Below are positions 12,714 to 23,610 of a stretch of 64,000 nucleotides of DNA, piece by piece (position 1 is the stretch's first letter; each line of letters opens with the position of its first letter). The stretch covers positions 14,261,356-14,325,355 of the forward strand of contig CM036223.1 of the NCBI GenBank assembly GCA_020631735.1, read 5' to 3'. The DNA is from Saccharum officinarum. Taxonomy: Eukaryota; Streptophyta; Magnoliopsida; Poales; Poaceae. The position numbers and the translations under genes were made by a program. The notes beneath the pieces were generated by a model. It was not told where the DNA came from. It ran no database searches and saw only the letters and a program-made list of their open reading frames with translations.

Positions 12714-14987
12714 ATATCTAAAAGGGAATGATCCTACCTTACATCCGAAAATTTGTGTATACTCAGCTTGATTGGCATTAGCTGTACCATAACAGAACAA
12801 CTCGCTCCTATGGAAATTGAAATTGAGTCCTGATAGTTGCTCAAAAGCACAAAGCAAAAGCTTCATGTTTTTGGCCCTCTCTAGATCGTTGTCCATAAAG
12901 ATAATAGTGTCATCCGCATATTAAAGGACCGAAAGTCCTTCATCAACCAAATGCGGAACCACTCCTTGGATTTGTTCTGCCTATTTTGCTCGTAAAATGA
13001 GAATTGCCAACATATCAACCATTATATTAAACAAGATTGGAGATAACGGTCCCCCTGGCGTACCCCTTTTCTTGTTTGGAAATAATGGCCTAAGTTCTCA
13101 TTAACCTTTATTGCAACACTCCCTCTAGACATGACTTTTGAAATCTATTCACACCACACTGGTGAGAATCCTTTCATTATGAGGATTTGTTGTATAAAAG
13201 GCCACTTAAGATTATCATACGCTTTTTCGAAGTCTAGCTTTAGGATCACTCCATCTTGTTTTTTCCTATGCAACTCATGTATTGTTTCATGTAGTATTAC
13301 CACACCTTCCATTATATATCTTCCTGGAATAAAAGCCGACTGGGATGGCCCTATTAGTTTATCTGCTACTTTCAAAATTCTATTATTTAACACCTTTGTA
13401 AAAACCTTGAACGATACATTTAAAAGACAAATAGGCCTGTATTGTTGTATCCTAGTTGCATCGGAGATCTTGGGTAATAGTGTAATTACCCCAAAGTTTA
13501 AACTGTGAATAGGCAGTCTTCCCATATAGAATTCAAGGAAGAGGCTCATCATGTCTTATTTGACAACATCCCAAAAGAATTGGTAGAATTCTGTAGGGAA
13601 GCCATCCGGACCCGGCGCCTTATTATGTTCCATATCAAAGACTGCCATTTTAACCTCCTCCTCACTGAAAGGAGCCACCAATACTTCATTCTCCTCCTCC
13701 GACACTTGAGGTATATCATGCCTCAAAGTCTCGTCCAATGAGAAAGAATTCTGTATATGGTATCCAAACAGTCGTTTGTAGTAATCGGTTATATAATGTT
13801 TCAAATTGGCATCCCCAACAATAATTCCTTCTTCCTGTTCTAGTTGTGTGATCTTTGTTTTTCTGTCTCCCATTTGCCACCAGATGAAAATACTTAGTAT
13901 TATCATCCCCTTACAACAACTTCATTGCTTTTGATTGTTGGAGCCAATAGATCTCCTTCTATCTTAGCAACTTAGTTAATTGCCCTTTAAGATGATATCT
14001 AAGCTCTACCTCCTGAGATGACAACAAAGTTGTTTATGCTTTTCTATCAAGGACATCTAATTTATCCATTAGGTCAAGTTTATTTTTCTTCTTTTGGGAG
14101 ACTAAGTTTCGAGCCCAACCTCTCAGGAATCGTCGCAGCCTTCTAATCTTACATTGCCACCTTTCCATGGGTGTTCTACCCCTATTCTCGGACTCCCAAA
14201 CCCCTTTTACCAGGTCAAAAAAACCATCCCTTGTCAGCCACCCAAGCTCGAATTTAAAATTCCTACTGTTGCCTCTATGAGATGGTTCCCCTCCATCCAG
14301 TAAAAGAGGTGTGTGATTGGAGATTTCCCGGGTAAGCGCCTGGACAGTGGCCAACAAAAATTTTTGTTCCCACTTAGTTGTCACCAAAATATGGTCTAAC
14401 TTCTCATAGGTTGGAATTTCAGTATAATTAGCCTAGGTGAACTTTCTACATGTCATCTCTAGTTCCCTCATATTCAAAGTTTCTATAATGGCATTAAAGA
14501 GGAGTGGCCATCTATTGTTAAACCTCGAATTATTTTTCCCGATGGATTTCTGATTATATTGAAATCCCCCCTACTATAAAAGGTAGATCCCCGCAGCTAA
14601 TACAAGCACGTACCAACTCTGACAAAAAGTTCTCTTTGTGCTCTTCCTGTGCTGCGCCATAGACAGATAAAAGGGCCCATCTGAAGCCATCTACCTTATT
14701 TCTCAAGACAAATTTAATGTAGTACTCCCCATCGACAATATTTTCTACTTCGAAACACTCTTGATTTATTCCCATTAGCATCCCCCAGACATACCCCTAG
14801 GACATCGCCAATGCCAAACAAAATCAGCCCCGACACAGAAATTTTCCAGACACTGAGTCGAGAAACTATTTCTGTTGATTTTTGATAAAGCTATAAAATC
14901 AAGTTTCTTATTTTCGGTCGCATCATGTAAAAAAGTATGTTTTGCTAAGTCACGTAGACCTCTACAATTCCAAAAGATCCCTTTCAT
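12714..14987 (-). pseudogene. LINE ORF2 pseudogene: endonuclease and reverse transcriptase (truncated)
   Basis: The start at 14987 reads MKGIFWNCRGLRD, typical of plant LINE endonucleases. At 14781-14554 the reading VYGAAQ...LPFIVGG runs into a frameshift at a G run (C-run 14566-14571 on +), where GGDFN is expected. RT motifs follow: NKAPGPDGFPTEF (13906-13556), QYRPICLLN, SAFIPGR and LKLDFEKAYD (13552-13145), then YADD (12909-12920). A TAA codon (12921-12923) directly precedes YADD where a sense codon is expected. Frame changes separate the pieces ending near 14775, 14554, 14034 and 13145. The reading ends ...GSFPFRY at the E1 boundary. Confidence 0.88.
14984..14987 (-). other. ATGA overlap between LINE ORF1 stop and ORF2 start
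   Basis: The ORF1 stop TGA (14984-14986) overlaps the ORF2 start ATG (14985-14987) on the minus strand. This arrangement suits termination-reinitiation coupling, so ORF2 could have been translated from the same RNA as ORF1. Confidence 0.7.
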
Positions 14988-16531
14988 TGGAACAATTTTT
15001 TCTTAGTAGGTACCTTCCTATTGATGATTTTCTTTGACTTTCTAATTTTTGTCACCTTGATGGGTATGTCAACAAGTACTCCATCAAGGCCTGCACTATT
15101 ATCGTCCATCACCTCCTCCGTCAAGTCGCCACAGAGTCGACTGATGGTGGAAATATCAGGATCGATCTCATCCTCCTCTGATTCATTCTCTTTATCAATT
15201 GAATCAACAACACAAGAAGGTTTCAATCTCTCATTTTCTACAACTTTGATTAGAGCTACAGAATCAGCAATTAAACTTTCTTGACCACCCAAACTGATTC
15301 TCACCCCTCCTAAATTTTGTTTAATACGATCACTAGAAAAAGAACAAATTGAATTAATTGCTGCATTTACATTACCATGGGATTCCTCGAGATTTTTTAT
15401 GGCAATCCTCTTCTCTGCCTTCTCAAGAGAGTGTACATCAGTGACGTCTGCATTCCGCTTGCTGCGCCGCACTGGAGTAAGCTCCCCATCAGACAAAACC
15501 GCCATCGTCATAACGCTTCCCAACATATCCTTTGACCCACCATCAGCTGACACTCTGGCATCTACCATGGCATCAAGAAGTACCCCAAGGTGCTGATCCT
15601 CGATAGCGAACACTCCATCTGCTGCCCCAGCAGCTTGTCTTGCCTCCACTGACTCCTTATCTAACATGGAAGGCTGCTGGTTGTGAGTTTTCTGCAAGTC
15701 AGAGCTTGCAGCCCCAATAACAGCTGCCATCTGTACCCTTGTCGAGGTCTGCTGCTGCTGCTGTGTTTGTGGGCTGCCCATTGTCATCCTCTTCTCCTGC
15801 CCCACCATAGCCGCCTTACCACCTGATCTTGCTAACTAAGATGATCGTTGCTGCATTCGCGCTGGAGTTGACGATCCTGAAGGTACCAGTGAAGGTGCAA
15901 CTCGCACATCTACCGAATGACCTTTCTTGACTCCCACAAAATCCCGTACCGTGTCACTGAGATCATTCTCCTCACCTAATAAATCATCCTCTTCAAGATC
16001 TATATCCATCTGAGCCTCTGGATTATTTACTTCTTTTCCTAATTTGATACTAATCATTGCATTTGGTCCACTTGCAGCTGAGTTTGAAGCATTGCCAAGA
16101 TTTTGTGTCTCACCCATCTCACTGTCCTTTGGTGCCCCATTACCATGACCTTCATTTCCATTATTCTCAGTGTTCCAAATATTCCGCAGCCCAATATTTG
16201 GTAAATAAGGTTCAACTTCAAAACGCAACTGGAAGTATCAGTTACCAATGATAACATCAAGCTTGGTCAGAATTGTCTCCGGTTCTAGAACTGCCACTGC
16301 AAACCGTCCAAAGGTACTTGCTCTGGTAGTCACCATGTCTACCTCTTGAGTAACTCCAAAAAGAGAACCCAAAGCCCACAAAACCAGATACTCTTTTAAA
16401 ATTGTTGAAAGGTTTAACACTCTCATCCACACTACTGGAAGTGCATGCCCAAAATATTCCTCATCTTCCTTGAATTCTTGAAACTTGAGAGTGACACCTT
16501 CTTTCATGTCTGCATTGAACCTTGTCATTTT

Positions 16532-17201
16532 TAGGGATGAAAACAAAAATGATAATCTCCGATTTTCCGAAATCGTTTTCGAGTTTTTTCCGATTTTTAT
16601 GCCTAAACGAAAATGGTAGCGGTAACAGAAAAAACAAAAATGATAACGGTAAAAATAATCGGAAACGAAAGCGAAAATGATTTTGCCCTCTTCCGATCGT
16701 TTTCGAAGATTCCCGTATTTAACCGGTAATTTACTGTCGGTAATTACCGATTCAAAGACATTTAACTAATGAATCCTTATTTATTTATAGATATACAATG
16801 CATTACACACGCAAGCATACAAGGCAATTTTTTTTTGAAAGGATCACATCTGTACACGCAAGCTGCAAGCACACAAGACAATTTTTTTTTGGAAAAGATT
16901 ACATCTGCACACAAGGCAAATAATTTTTGGAAAGGAACTAGTACATGAGATAGGTTGAGTTATATGGATCTTCTCATGTTCTACAGTTTGGCGTGTTTAT
17001 CGTTTTTTAGATACCGTTCTCATGGATTCCGATAGTTTTCGATGTATTTTCCAATCGACTACTATCGTTTTCGAAATTACCGAAATATCGGCGCCGTATT
17101 CGTTTCCGACAATATCGTATCAATTTCGTTTTCGAGAAAAAGATATGAAAACGAAAGTGATTTGGCCTCCTATCGATCGTTTCCGATCGTTTTAATCCCT
17201 A
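16532..17201 (+). mobile_element. hAT-type MITE inserted in LINE ORF1
   Basis: A 670-bp insertion with terminal inverted repeats TAGGGATGAAAAC (left) and GTTTTAATCCCTA (right, one mismatch). It is bounded by the 8-bp direct repeat GTCATTTT at 16524-16531 and 17202-17209. An 8-bp duplication with short TIRs is diagnostic of hAT-like elements. The interior is rich in GAAAACG/CGTTTTC motifs near both ends. Around 16800-16940 it carries three degenerate copies of a unit containing ACAAGGCAA, a T run, GGAAAGG and ACATCTGCACAC. No transposase is present. Removing the insert and one GTCATTTT restores the LINE frame at ...VKMTR.... Confidence 0.92.
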
Positions 17202-18306
17202 GTCATTTTTACTGGATCACCTTTTGTAGGAAATAAAGCCTTGAACTCACAGCCACTGTGCCTTTTGACATCCCAAGCAAAAGTATCGGAGACCAACACA
17301 CGCAAAAAATCAGCGACCTCCTCCTCTGTGAGATTCTTACCAGAAGTCGATATGAGAGCCATCCTCGAATCCTTCTTTGTCGGTTGAATTTGTGCATGTG
17401 GAATAAAAAACCGGCAAGTGCATCTGCAGCCTGACCTACCAGGTGAGCAACAGGTTTCGGTTGTTTGAGAACCGGGCACCGACACATAGCATGATCAGAG
17501 CTTCTGCAAATTTCACAAAAAACTAATGCCGTGCACTCAGACATGAGGTGACCTTTCACTCCACATCTTCTGCAAACTTTTGCTGTGGCTATCTTCTGAG
17601 TCATAGCCGCAGTCCCCGTATATGCCAATTCACTCACTGAGTTCTCCGTCCTCACTTCGTTTGGTACAGCAATCGAAGAAGAGCCCTGCAGGAGAGACCC
17701 TTGTTTAACAGTGTTGTCCACACCATCCACAATCACTGCTGCCCCTTTTCCTGTTAGCTGCTGGCTCTCCACATTGGCATTTTGCTGCTGCCTGAAACCA
17801 TACCCTGGCTGTGCCGTTGAAGTCTGGACCACCGTGCCCGAAGCCACAGAAGGTTGAGAAGTAGACTGCTGTTGAATCGCTGGCTGCTGCACAAACTGTT
17901 GCGGTGCTACAGGTTGCTGAGATGGTGCAAGCTGCTGTGTTGACGCTTGAGACACGTGTTGCTGTGGCGGCTGCGGCGGCGCGTGTTGCTGCGGGGGCCC
18001 AAACTGCTGCGGTATCCGCTGTCTTTGAAAGCCTCGTGGATGGCGATATCCGGTGTTCCAACCGTGAGCCCCATTTCCTCCAAAATGTCCTCTACGTCCC
18101 CGTCGTGTTCCCAACCAGGGCCAAAGTTTGGTGGATGCGCGCCGAGATTGGGGTTGAAGCGTGGACCATTGAGGTGCGCTCCGTCGTCGTGGTTGAAGCC
18201 GTACCCGGCGCTGTGGCCATGGTGGCCGCCGCGAGCGCCTCCACCTCCTCCTGTGCGTCCTCCACCACGGCCCGCTCCAAATCCTCTTCCTCCCCCACCG
18301 CCACCA

Positions 18307-19296
18307 TCAGAACCGGTGCCGCCGCTCCCCCCACCGCCCGTACCTGCTGCCGCCATGCGTGCACACACGATCTGGACGTACGATGGTGAGACCGCGTTTG
18401 GAGTGGCGGCTAGGGTTTTTTTTGTTTATGGCGTCGAGGTCACAGGCGCCGATCAAGAAACGTTCCGCTAACTTTCCACTGCTGCACCGTGTGCGTCTAG
18501 GCCCATTGAGTACGCAAAGCCCACGTTGAACCCTGTCAGGGTGTCCGCTCGACTTTGCGACCAACTCAGATCGTAGCCGTACCTCAGAAACCGGATCAGT
18601 GCCGTTTTGAGTTTGAACCGTAGCATGCTGATCACCGACGGCCGCCTGTTTTGTATCCCACGTCACCGGCGCCGGTGAGGATTCTAGGACATCGGCGAGG
18701 GTGCCCCCTGTCCTCAACCGTCTGCTACGCGTGTCCTTCACAGCACAGTCACCAAGGGTCATCATCGGGGACTCCCTTGGTCGTGGAAGTTTGCCGGACC
18801 ATGGCTTCTTGGTGGTCTGTCGAACATCGATCAAGGCTTTCATGACAGTACGCACATGCGCAACCTTCGAATCCATGGACACCAGAGTTATCGTTTGTTC
18901 AACCCGCCGGCGGACCGAGGAGTTGTGCAACGCTAGCTCCGCTTGAACCAAATGCTCTTTGGTGAAACCATGGACGGCTGCCTGTCGAACCAAATCCGGC
19001 GTATAGGGCGACTGAGATACGTCCTCATCAGTATCATCATCGTCCGTCAAGCACCAGAACTTTGATTTAACACCTATGGAACGGAGGCCCTCCGCAGGAT
19101 CGGGATTAATCCGATCACCGCGGCCACCGATGGTGTTCCATCCACCATCCTCTTCCTCCATCCCAACTCCTTCTCCCACATCCCTAGTTGTGCTTACCTT
19201 GGTCTCGATTACCTGCTCCGTCGGTTGCCGGCGAAGATCAAGGATCGCTGGGATGCGAGGTCTCCGTGGGCGCGGCCTCCATTGCCCCTGCTGCAT
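18307..19296 (-). pseudogene. LINE upstream ORF, 329 codons, acidic hypothetical protein
   Basis: An uninterrupted frame upstream of the zinc-knuckle ORF1 and slightly overlapping it. It has an Arg/Pro-rich start, a WNTIGGRGDR segment near residue 55, and an acidic stretch with FWCLTDDDDTDEDVSQS near residues 81-97, followed by a helical-looking segment. I do not recognise a catalytic domain. Similar acidic leaders precede ORF1 in some grass LINEs (from memory), so I treat it as part of the LINE and not as a host gene. Its last codons overlap the start of ORF1 in another frame and may be spurious. Confidence 0.5.
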
Positions 19297-19420
19297 TGGC
19301 CGAGTGACCAGTACACACTGTCCGACAAAGGGGTGAACATCGAATCTCTCTCTTTACCGAATCAGACTAACAATCTCCCCCTAATCTTGTTATCTTTATT
19401 TCCTGCACCTTCACTTGGCT

Positions 19421-19549
19421 TCACATCAATGCCGCCTCTTCATCATCCACATCAGCGATGGCAAGATGTGACATTCCCTTGGTCATTTTCTCTGACTCGA
19501 TGCATTCATTGGCAAAATGACCAAAGTTACCACACTTGTGGCAATCGCT
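19421..19549 (-). pseudogene. Retroelement gag zinc-knuckle fragment (43 codons)
   Basis: On the minus strand, after a splice-acceptor-like T-run plus AG, the frame reads S-D then a CCHC knuckle (C-HK-C-GNFG-H-FANE-C). It continues ...SHLAIADVDDEEAALM and a stop. The C-X2-C-X4-H-X4-C spacing is that of nucleocapsid knuckles. No flanking pol sequence is visible. It may be a fragment of an older retrotransposon or retrocopied gene. Confidence 0.5.
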
Positions 19550-20079
19550 AAAAAATAATTACGCAAAGCCTCGCTTTTAGAGTTCATAGTTCACACAATC
19601 ACGCTCACACATGATACATGAATAGATGAACATGAGTACATGACATGATTTGAGTAACTATAGTTCAATCAATGCTCATAATACATCATCAGGTTTACAC
19701 AAATGACATTGGTGCATGATAGGTGTGTGAAAGAGTACGAGCATTGAAAGCCATGTGAGAGGTGGCGTTGAAACTGAAGTACCAATCATCGGATGGTGGT
19801 GGAGTCAATGACATGGTGTTGAAGGAGATGGCAAGGGAGTTTTGGTCCTAGGAGGGGAGTTCGAGCATCAGTGGTGATTTCAAGGACGACTGGCACCAGT
19901 TGGTATGCTTAATGTATATTGTATTGAATATTTGTGCGTTGACAATAGATAATTCGGGATTCATTATGTACTGCTGATTAGCAGCATATATATTGTTTCT
20001 ATGTGAATGCTTTGCATTGGACTATAGTTGCTAAAAGTATTTATAGCCTTAAACTATGTGTCCGTATTTATAGCCCTTA
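19550..20079. other. Unassigned intergenic stretch
   Basis: No ORF, repeat boundary or RNA gene is recognised here. The sequence is AT-rich with runs of GAGTACATGACATGA-type low complexity. Confidence 0.4.
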
Positions 20080-20245
20080 AGGCATCAGACTGTCGGTCGC
20101 TAAAAACATGTCGGTCAACATAGGTTATACCACTTTCAGCGACTCTAAGCAAGTGTCAGCATAGATCTATACTGACCGATGAAACGTGTCTTTATTGACC
20201 TATACCGACCGATGGTATGTCATTATTCTGGGCTGTGGTGTAGTG
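20080..20245 (-). mobile_element. CACTA-like transposon terminus (fragment)
   Basis: Read on the minus strand from 20245 the sequence starts CACTACACCACAGCCC. It is followed by several subterminal CCGACCGAT/ATCGGTCGGT-type direct and inverted motifs (about 20090-20215). A CACTA terminus plus short subterminal repeats suggests an En/Spm-type end. I cannot find a matching opposite terminus, so only one end is called. Confidence 0.35.
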
Positions 20246-20491
20246 CACGAAACGAACGTTCTAAACTCCCACAACCTGAACATGCAAATTGGTGACGGTA
20301 GCGGCTTCATGAAAAAAGGATGTCGTCATGTAGCAAGGCATGCATGTTGCACGCTTCCTCGAGTGTGGATCGATGGGTTCAATGTGAGCCGTAGAAGGAG
20401 CACATTCCTTTGTCGCAATGGCCGCTTCGCACTTAATAGCGACAACATGATCAAGGGCAGTAGTGTAAGAGGCCTTGGTGCGTTCCTCCTA

Positions 20492-20932
20492 GGACTACCC
20501 GCAGCGGGTACTCTAAAACGATACTCTAAAGCTTTAGAGTATGAATATAGAGTAAAAACTGCTGCACTGGGTACTCTAAAACGATACTCTATCCTTTCTC
20601 TTACTCTATATTTAGAGTAGTACTGTGCTTACTCTATATTCTATAGTGGCGGACCTCACTAGCTAAACAAATGAAAAAATGTATAACTCACAAACCAAAA
20701 ATCCAAATTAAATTTCGATTTCACCATTAAATTCGTCTCAATAAATCCTTCAAAACTAGATCACACATGGATATATTTAGATAAAGTGACAAGTGGGTCC
20801 CACAGTGAATAGAGTGGATAGAGGATGATATAGAGGATGGATGGGTGCGGGAGAATTGAGTATAGAGAAGAGAATCTTACTGACTAGGACGTATAGAGGA
20901 TGAATATAGAGGTCCATGAGTGCGGGTAGTCT
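20492..20932 (+). mobile_element. MITE with GACTACCCGCA inverted ends (about 440 bp)
   Basis: The left end GGACTACCCGCAGC and right end TGCGGGTAGTCT are inverted repeats. The interior has several TACTCTAAAACGATACTCTA-like and TATAGAGGATG-like motifs and no coding capacity. A target duplication is not clear, so the superfamily is left open (PIF/Harbinger-like is possible). Confidence 0.6.
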
Positions 20933-20980
20933 AAGCAGCACAACATTAAGTTCCTTATCCTGAGCAGCCAGCTTGGCTTT

Positions 20981-21085
20981 GGCCCTGTTCGCTTGAACTT
21001 ATCAGCCATGGTATAATGCTTTTTTTCTCACAACAATTCAGTGAACAGTTCTTTTCATCCTGACTTTTTAGCGAAGCGAACAAGG
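20981..21085 (+). mobile_element. Short hAT-like MITE (about 105 bp)
   Basis: The left end GGCCCTGTTCGCTTGAA and right end AGCGAAGCGAACAAGG form an inverted repeat around a TTATCAGCCATGG core. Such CCCTGTTCGCTT-ended MITEs are abundant in panicoid grasses (from memory). No clear target duplication. Confidence 0.55.
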
Positions 21086-21749
21086 ATATGTTGAGTGCAA
21101 CACCGTTGCCGGCAAAAAAATTATCGTCCATAGAAAGGATATTGGCGACTAGTAGCAGAGAAGACAACGGGGAGTTCCTCGTTGAGGAATGGACTCCATC
21201 CCCGTCCCCACAGGGAGAAAACTCTCCCTCCCACTCCCCTCATGAAAGTTCATGGGGAAGCTTTTCTTCCCATCCTTATTTCTACATGGAGAATTAATCC
21301 TCACGAAAATCTCCATTCCCACATTAGTACATCACATTTAACGGTTTTAAATTTAAGTAATAGTAACTATTAGTGTCTAACATATGAATAATTGAGTATA
21401 AAAAATTTAAAATAATGAATATCAAGCAAGGCGGCGACGATGCGTAGCAGTGCTAACACGATGGACGACATTCTAAAAAAAACACGATGGACGATAGTGC
21501 ATACGTATTTAGCAATGTATAGGGTTACGCACCAGGACTCTAAAGGTCCGCGACCAGAGCAGCCTGGGCACACGGGCCAAGGCCCAAACAGGCAAACACA
21601 CATAAGCCCAACAGCTTGTCTATAACAAATAGGACTAACTTACCCAAAACTCGCACGCTGCCTCTGTGGCTATGCTCGTTAATAATTGGGTTGCAATGCA
21701 AAGCTCATGAAAGCAGCGCTGGGTAGCACTGTGGGATCGACGCGACTCG
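21086..21749. other. Intergenic stretch upstream of the B3 gene
   Basis: No convincing gene. A GTCCCCACAGGGAGAAAA region at about 21195-21320 has the look of an old MITE but I cannot pair its ends. A 21440-21500 segment repeats ACGATGGACGA twice. This stretch probably includes distal promoter sequence of the downstream gene. Confidence 0.35.
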
Positions 21750-22997
21750 CGACGTAGGAGCTGGACTGGAGGAGGGTGAGCAGGGGAGGACGACAGGAGG
21801 CGGACGAGGAGCAGAGGCAGCTCGGCCGCCGGAAGGTTAGGCTTTATTCTCTTCTCGATCCGTTTCCTGGGGCAAGGAAGGGTAAAGTAAGCTTTGGTTC
21901 CACGTCGGCGACGAGAAATCGGGAATCCTCGCCGCCGGTAGAGATGGTGAACGAGGGCGGCGCGGCGCTAGTGTGTGTTGGATTGAACTCTAGGTCGCAG
22001 GGAAGGTCCAGTGCCGGTGCCGCCGCCGGTTCCCAAAATGTTTTCTAAAAATGGAAATGTCTTCCAAAATTGTTCCTTTTCGCGTTTGTACAAACTGCAT
22101 TGTTTTCTTCTCTTCACATGTTGGTACTTGGTAGGAATCACGTTCTTTTTTAGTTGGCTTCCTCTTACGAAGATCAGGGGAGATACAGATACATTTTTTC
22201 TTCAGAATCTCTGAACTCTGCTGTCCCCTTCTTTGGAGAGGTTCGGCTTCCGCAACAAATTTTTGGCTTGAACTTCCTACCAGAAGGTGGCAGAGGGCAA
22301 AAAAAAAAAAAGGTAGAAGTACGTAAGTGGAAACGGTAGGCTCAATCTGTAGGCGAGTATTTTTCCAGTGGATCAAACAATGTAAATTGTTGTTTACCCA
22401 ACTTTTTACTCAAAGGCACAAGAAGGCTGCTTTGATGCGTTTTTATTGTGTAGAGCAGCCATGGCGCCACCATCTTCCGTGTCACAAATTCAGTGCGAAG
22501 CCTCCAGTACCTATGCAATTATCTTTCTGGAATTGCTTTTCTAAGATTTAGCAGAACACTAGGAAACTGCAGTAGATCAGCCTGAAGAAGCCCCGAACTA
22601 CATGAATGCAAGGCCAGTTACAACCATTCAGGAACCTTAGAAATTACAGGAAACCTGGGAGAGTCAGAGAGGCAAAAGTTATTAGTTATTAGCTAGATCC
22701 TTACTCTAAGGTTGTATTCTTGAATGTTTTTACCTTATTTGTCACTATGTACGTACTATTAACCCCTTTCCTCCACAAGTTGATTAATTTGGAAAAAGTT
22801 GTGCTGTTGTGCCATTTTGTAGACAGTTCGAATAACATGTTCAAATTCTGCTCAAACTGAATCATTTGTGTGATCTTATTTTTACCGGTTCCCGCTGATC
22901 ACCAGTCTCAAACTCTCCATGCATATAAGCCTTCCAGCTGGAGTCGTTCCAGACTATGGAATGTTAATCCTGCTCCATCAAATCAACAATCCTTTTT

Positions 22998-23067
22998 TGC
23001 ATTAATCTTCATGGATTGACTAACCTAGCATTTTTGCATTAATCTTCATGGATTGACTAACCTAGCA
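22998..23067 (+). repeat. Tandem duplication, about 36-bp unit, two copies
   Basis: The unit TTGCATTAATCTTCATGG plus GATTGACTAACCTAGCA occurs twice in immediate succession upstream of the B3 coding start. The copies are nearly identical, so the event is recent. Confidence 0.8.
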
Positions 23068-23410
23068 GTTTCTTTTCTGCTCGGGCTATTAATCTGGAGG
23101 AGAAAACATCTGCCTTCTTTCCCTTGCACAATTAAATAAGCCATGTTTTGTTTTAAGAAGGCGTTGTTTGCACTATCTATTACAACTAGGAGGATTCCCT
23201 GCGCGTTGCCGCGGGTATGAAGGAAGAATATAAATAGGTTAGAATGTTAACTAATAAGAATTAGGAGATGTATATGTATGGTATTGGTAATGCAGGAACA
23301 TAATATAATATATGTATAGATTTATTAGCATAATCGTGGAGATTGTATCCATAGTGGATGATGTGTCTCGCTGACATGGAATCATAAATCTTGTGCTACT
23401 GAACTTTAAT

Positions 23411-23520
23411 TGCAAATGATAGTGGACTGCTGAGGTGGACACCTTGCATGTCAAGAGAAATTACCAGTGGCAAATGACAGTGGACTGCTGAGGTGGACGC
23501 CTTGCATGTCAAGAGAAATA
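23411..23520 (+). repeat. Tandem duplication, about 57-bp unit, two copies
   Basis: The unit begins GCAAATGATAGTGGACTG and ends TGCATGTCAAGAGAAAT. It occurs at about 23412 and 23469 with two or three substitutions. It lies about 100 bp before the B3 start codon, probably within the leader or its intron. Confidence 0.8.
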
Positions 23521-23610
23521 GGTAGTGGGGTTTTGCTTTATAAGAGTTATAGATGTGAACCTGAATTTTTTTGTTTCCTCACAAACTACCTGGCATGATT
23601 TTATTGATAG

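Larger units (their letters stand above)
14984..18368 (-). pseudogene. LINE ORF1 pseudogene: Gly/Gln-rich, CCHC zinc-knuckle gag-like protein
   Basis: On the minus strand a Gly-rich start (MAAAGTGGGGSGG, near 18353) leads into a Gln-rich stretch. Two CCHC knuckles follow (C-RR-C-GVKG-H-LMSE-C and C-EI-C-RSSD-H-AMCR-C, about 17490-17580). Next comes a DUF4283-like region with VVWMRVLNLSTILKEYLVLWALGSL split into blocks at 16546-16238. An acidic and basic tail ends ...KKKLFQ at 14984. Breaks: a frame change near 18114, another near 17405 just after the knuckles, the MITE at 16532-17201, an in-frame TGA at 16238-16240 and a TAG at 15836-15838. Apart from the MITE, the pieces 16546-16238, 16228-15836 and 15808-14984 share one frame. 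In intact elements this protein binds the LINE RNA. Confidence 0.8.
12714..19300 (-). mobile_element. Degenerate plant LINE (L1-type) retrotransposon, 3' part cut by E1
   Basis: Read on the minus strand, this stretch contains in order an upstream ORF (19296-18307), a gag-like ORF1 with zinc knuckles (about 18368-14984), and ORF2 with an endonuclease start, a GGDFN-type region and reverse transcriptase motifs (14987-12714). ORF2 stops abruptly at the E1 LTR, so its C-terminal part should lie beyond the other end of E1, left of the window. Frameshifts and stops in both main ORFs show it is dead. The 5' end is not sharply definable; I place it just beyond 19296. Confidence 0.85.
21750..23610 (+). 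promoter_or_regulatory. Probable 5' UTR exon and 5' intron region of the B3 gene
   Basis: Sequence at 21750-22040 is markedly GC/CpG-rich, with GGAGGACGACAGGAGG-type purine stretches and a candidate donor after CCGGAAG (about 21834, GTTAGG). The following 1.6 kb is AT-rich with stops in all frames, as expected of an intron ahead of the coding start at 23611. It contains two local tandem duplications (about 22998-23067 and 23411-23517). The transcription start is not determined. Confidence 0.4.

Noticed and set aside
17904..18471. Long + strand ORFs opposite the LINE ORF1
   Set aside because: They are antisense shadows of the Gly/Gln-rich ORF1; no domain supports them.
22411..22551. Possible extra coding exon of the B3 gene (ATGGCGCCACCATCTTCC at about 22460)
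   Set aside because: The frame closes soon without B3-like sequence, and in-frame stops precede the ATG at 23611, so it is not joined to the gene model.
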